DNA from: Duffyella gerundensis | GTDB taxonomy: Bacteria > Pseudomonadota > Gammaproteobacteria > Enterobacterales > Enterobacteriaceae | Direction: 5' to 3' | Length of the DNA stretch: 64,000 nucleotides | NCBI RefSeq assembly: GCF_001517405.1 | Contig: NZ_LN907827.1 | Span: 3,010,915 to 3,074,914, forward strand | In this document: positions 61,595 to 64,000 of the stretch, one piece after another | Layout: each line of letters starts with the position of its first letter | Position numbering within the stretch: the first letter of the stretch is position 1 | Made by a program: the position numbers and the translations under genes | The notes under the pieces: generated by a model | What the model was told of the DNA's origin: nothing | Seen by the model: only the letters and a program-made list of their open reading frames with translations | Databases searched by the model: none

Positions 61595-63868
61595 TTAACT
61601 GAATTTGCGACTGGCCGCTTTTTGCGCCTGCACAAGACAGCTCATGGCGTTGGGTCCCTGGGTCAGCGATGAGGTGCCGATATCCAGCGTCAGCACGTTA
61701 GGATTGCCGGCGCGATCGTGATCGTGCCAGGCCTGGCCAAAGCCGGGATCGAACCAGGCACCGGTGGCGATGAGCACCACGCCAGGCGTCACGCCGTCGG
61801 TCAGCCTTACGCCCGCCAGCATGCGACCACGATCGTTAAACACCTCAATTTCATCGCCGTCTGCCAGCTGGCGCGCTGCGGCGTCGTCATGATGCATCCA
61901 CAGCGTTTCGTGCCCGGCGGTTTTGTTGCCCTGTACGGTGGCGGTGGCATCCATCTGACTGTGCAGCCGATCGCCGGGTTGAATGGAGATCATTTGTAGC
62001 GGGAAGCGCTCGCTCAGCGCGCTGCCCAGCCATTCCGCAGGTTCGCGCCATTCAGCGTGACCGGCAAAGTCGCTCAGCGCATAACCGGCGATGGTTTCGC
62101 TGAACAGTTCAATTTTGCCGCTGGCGGTTTTAATCGGATTAGCCTGCGCATCGGCGCGAAAATCTTCCATAAAGACATAGGGTTTATCGCCCTGTGGCAC
62201 CTCAACATAGCCCTGCTGCCAGAACGCCTCGAACGACGGCCATGCCAGCCCTTTCGCCGCATGTGCCCGCGCGCAGCGCTGATAGAGATGCTCAATCCAC
62301 TGCATTTCATTGCGTTTTTCGGTGAAGGTATCGCGATAGCCGAGTCGCTCAGCCAGATCGGCAAAAATATCGAAGTCGTTACGCGCCTGATGCTGAGGTT
62401 TGATCGCCTGATGCATCGCCAGCACAAAACGATCCCGCGAGGAGCCGCCAATGTCGTTGCGTTCCAGCGTGGTGGTCACCGGCAGCACGATATCGGCCAT
62501 CTGCGCAGCGGGCGTCCAGACAATATCCTGCACGATAACCGTATCGGGACGCTGCCAGCCTGCCACCAGCCGGTTGAGTTGCTGATGATGATGGAACGGA
62601 TTGCCGCCCGCCCAGTGCACCAGATGAATATCGGGATAGCGGTGCGTTTCGCCCTGAAAAGCGTAAGGCTCGCCGGGATTCAGCAGCATATCGCTGATAC
62701 GTGCTACCGGAATGGCCAGCCCGGCCGGATTAACGCCGGTGGACATCAGCGGCGCCGGCCCTTCAATGCGTGGATTACCGACGCTGTTCATGGAGCCGTG
62801 ACCGAACGAGAAGCCACCGCCAGGCAGCCCCGGCTGGCCGAGCATGCTGGAGAGCGCAATCATCATCCAGTAAGGTTGTTCGCCGCGATGGGCGCGCTGC
62901 ACCGAATAGGAACAGGTGATAAAGCTGCGTTTGCCACACAGCTGCTGCGCCAGCTGGCTGATGCGTGCCGCCGGAATACCGGTAATCGCGCTGGCCCACT
63001 GCGGCGTTTTTGCCACGCCGTCGCTTTCGCCGCTGAGATAGGCACGCAGCTGCGGCCAGCCAACGCAGTGCGACTGCAGAAAGGCGTTGTCCACGGCGCC
63101 GAGCCGTTCAATCTCCCAACCCAGCGCCAGCATCAGCGCCACGTCGGTGTTGGGACGAATCGGGATCCACTCCGCATTCACAAATGCCGGGCAGTCATCA
63201 CGCATCGGGCTGATATTGATCACCGGCGTGCCTTTTGCCGCCAGCCGTTGCAGTGCCGGTTTCAGGCTGTGCTCGCCCGCGCCGCCTGAGGCAACCTGCG
63301 CGTTCTTCAGCGCCAGACCACCAAAAGCGAGAAAAATCTCGGCGTGTTCCACCACGCTCGGCCAGTCGGTAACGCGACCGGTCAGCGGCATATAGGTGCC
63401 AATCACGTAAGGCAGAAAGAACTGCGCCGCGCCCCAGCTGTAGTTGCCCAGCTGATCGACGCCGCCGCCGCCCTGAAAATAGAAACGACGCACCAGCGTG
63501 CGCGCATGGTTTACGCGTCCGGCGGAAGACCAGCCGTACGAGCCGGTGAAAATCCCTTCCGCACCGTAGCGATCGCGCACACGGCGGTTCTCTTCTGCCA
63601 CCAGATCGAGAGCGGTTTCCCAGTCAACGGCGACAAAATCTTCGCGCCCCCGCAGCGTGCGATCGCTTTTTTCGCGCGATTTAAGCCAGGAACGACGCAC
63701 CATCGGCTGACGAATACGCTTATCGGAATAGACTAACTCCGGAATGGTATTGAGCATCGGCGAGGGATCGCTGTCGGCAAAAAAGGGCTCACAGCCAACC
63801 AGACGATCGTTGTCGGTTACGGCGGTAAAAGCGCCCCAGTGGGCAAGATGCGGCACGCGTTTTTTCAT
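61595..63868 (-). CDS. BisC/TorZ-type molybdopterin S-/N-oxide reductase
   Basis: A 757-residue bis-MGD molybdoenzyme of the DMSO reductase family. It has no N-terminal iron-sulfur cysteines and no Tat signal (MKKRVPHLAHWGAFTAV), so it is expected in the cytosol, like biotin sulfoxide reductase BisC. The likely molybdenum ligand is Ser115 in GSYGWSSAG. Cofactor motifs include NYSWGAAQFFLPYVIG, INISPMRDDCP, HWAGGNPFHHHQQLNRL and DIVLPVTTTLERND. Substrate cannot be told from sequence; biotin, methionine, DMSO or N-oxides are all possible. The start follows the family; 33 more codons are open. A TATTCT element at about 63907-63915 (minus) may be its -10 box. Confidence 0.85.
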   Translation of the reverse strand: MKKRVPHLAHWGAFTAVTDNDRLVGCEPFFADSDPSPMLNTIPELVYSDKRIRQPMVRRSWLKSREKSDRTLRGREDFVAVDWETALDLVAEENRRVRDRYGAEGIFTGSYGWSSAGRVNHARTLVRRFYFQGGGGVDQLGNYSWGAAQFFLPYVIGTYMPLTGRVTDWPSVVEHAEIFLAFGGLALKNAQVASGGAGEHSLKPALQRLAAKGTPVINISPMRDDCPAFVNAEWIPIRPNTDVALMLALGWEIERLGAVDNAFLQSHCVGWPQLRAYLSGESDGVAKTPQWASAITGIPAARISQLAQQLCGKRSFITCSYSVQRAHRGEQPYWMMIALSSMLGQPGLPGGGFSFGHGSMNSVGNPRIEGPAPLMSTGVNPAGLAIPVARISDMLLNPGEPYAFQGETHRYPDIHLVHWAGGNPFHHHQQLNRLVAGWQRPDTVIVQDIVWTPAAQMADIVLPVTTTLERNDIGGSSRDRFVLAMHQAIKPQHQARNDFDIFADLAERLGYRDTFTEKRNEMQWIEHLYQRCARAHAAKGLAWPSFEAFWQQGYVEVPQGDKPYVFMEDFRADAQANPIKTASGKIELFSETIAGYALSDFAGHAEWREPAEWLGSALSERFPLQMISIQPGDRLHSQMDATATVQGNKTAGHETLWMHHDDAAARQLADGDEIEVFNDRGRMLAGVRLTDGVTPGVVLIATGAWFDPGFGQAWHDHDRAGNPNVLTLDIGTSSLTQGPNAMSCLVQAQKAASRKFS

Positions 63869-64000
63869 AGTCAATTTCTGGCAGGCGGGAGAACAGGAGC
63901 CACAGAATAGCATTTTTGCGCCGCGTCGCCAGCGTTGCCGCCCGCGCAACATGCCGCTGAAACTCACCGCTTTTGCGACGAAACTGGCATTCTGTTGGCT
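63869..64000 (-). other. Upstream region of the molybdoenzyme gene at the window edge
   Basis: No gene start is seen. It probably contains the promoter of the preceding entry (TGCTATTCT on the minus strand). Confidence 0.3.

Overview
This window is chromosomal DNA from a member of the Enterobacterales. The gene order from mazG/relA to aas follows the Escherichia coli backbone almost gene for gene, and the proteins resemble their E. coli counterparts closely in length and motifs. Some differences from E. coli point to an Erwiniaceae-type (Pantoea/Erwinia-like) genome; the genus is an inference. The differences are: no mazEF between relA and mazG, no sdaCB between ppnN and xni, no ygdQ between mutH and ygdR, a merged gar/gud locus, two initiator tRNAs instead of three, and a PBP3 paralogue beyond aas.

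Layout. 1-7.4 kb: mazG, relA and rlmD on the minus strand and barA on the plus strand. 7.4-16.5 kb: a complete D-glucarate/D-galactarate catabolic island. The minus-strand run gudP-gudX-gudD-garL-garR-garK lies opposite divergent garD, with a CRP-like site in the shared control region. 16.5-25.5 kb: yqcA-truC-yqcC, the CsrB sRNA gene with an upstream UvrY-type box, syd, queF, ppnN, xni, rlmM-ygdD, gcvA, the divergent GcvB sRNA gene and ygdI. 25.7-32.7 kb: csdA-csdE, tcdA, mltA, two initiator tRNA genes, amiC, and argA behind tandem ARG boxes. 32.7-46.3 kb: recD-recB-ptrA-recC and the prepilin-like cluster ppdA-ppdB-ygdB-ppdC. 47-54.5 kb: lgt-thyA, rppH-ptsP, a DnaA-box cluster, mutH, ygdR and tas. 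54.5-59.6 kb: lplT-aas, bracketed by three copies of a structured ~300-bp repeat. 59.6-64 kb: an FtsI/PBP3 paralogue, one OmrA/OmrB-type sRNA and a BisC/TorZ-type molybdoenzyme.

How the parts work together. BarA is the sensor that, through UvrY (not in the window), drives CsrB, so both ends of one regulatory circuit lie within 11 kb. GcvA activates gcvB from the shared promoter region. CsdA, CsdE and TcdA form one tRNA t6A-modifying route. RecB, RecC and RecD are the subunits of one recombination nuclease. The gar/gud island encodes uptake of glucarate/galactarate, both dehydratases, and the aldolase, reductase and kinase that finish the pathway to glycerate 2-phosphate and pyruvate.

The least explained part is the repeat family at about 54.59-54.91, 55.21-55.53 and 59.27-59.56 kb. 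All three copies share several hairpins with compensatory base changes. One inner helix has both arms replaced together in one copy. Every copy lies directly behind the stop codon of a gene in the same orientation relative to that gene. It does not encode a conserved protein and I cannot match it to a named repeat or RNA family.
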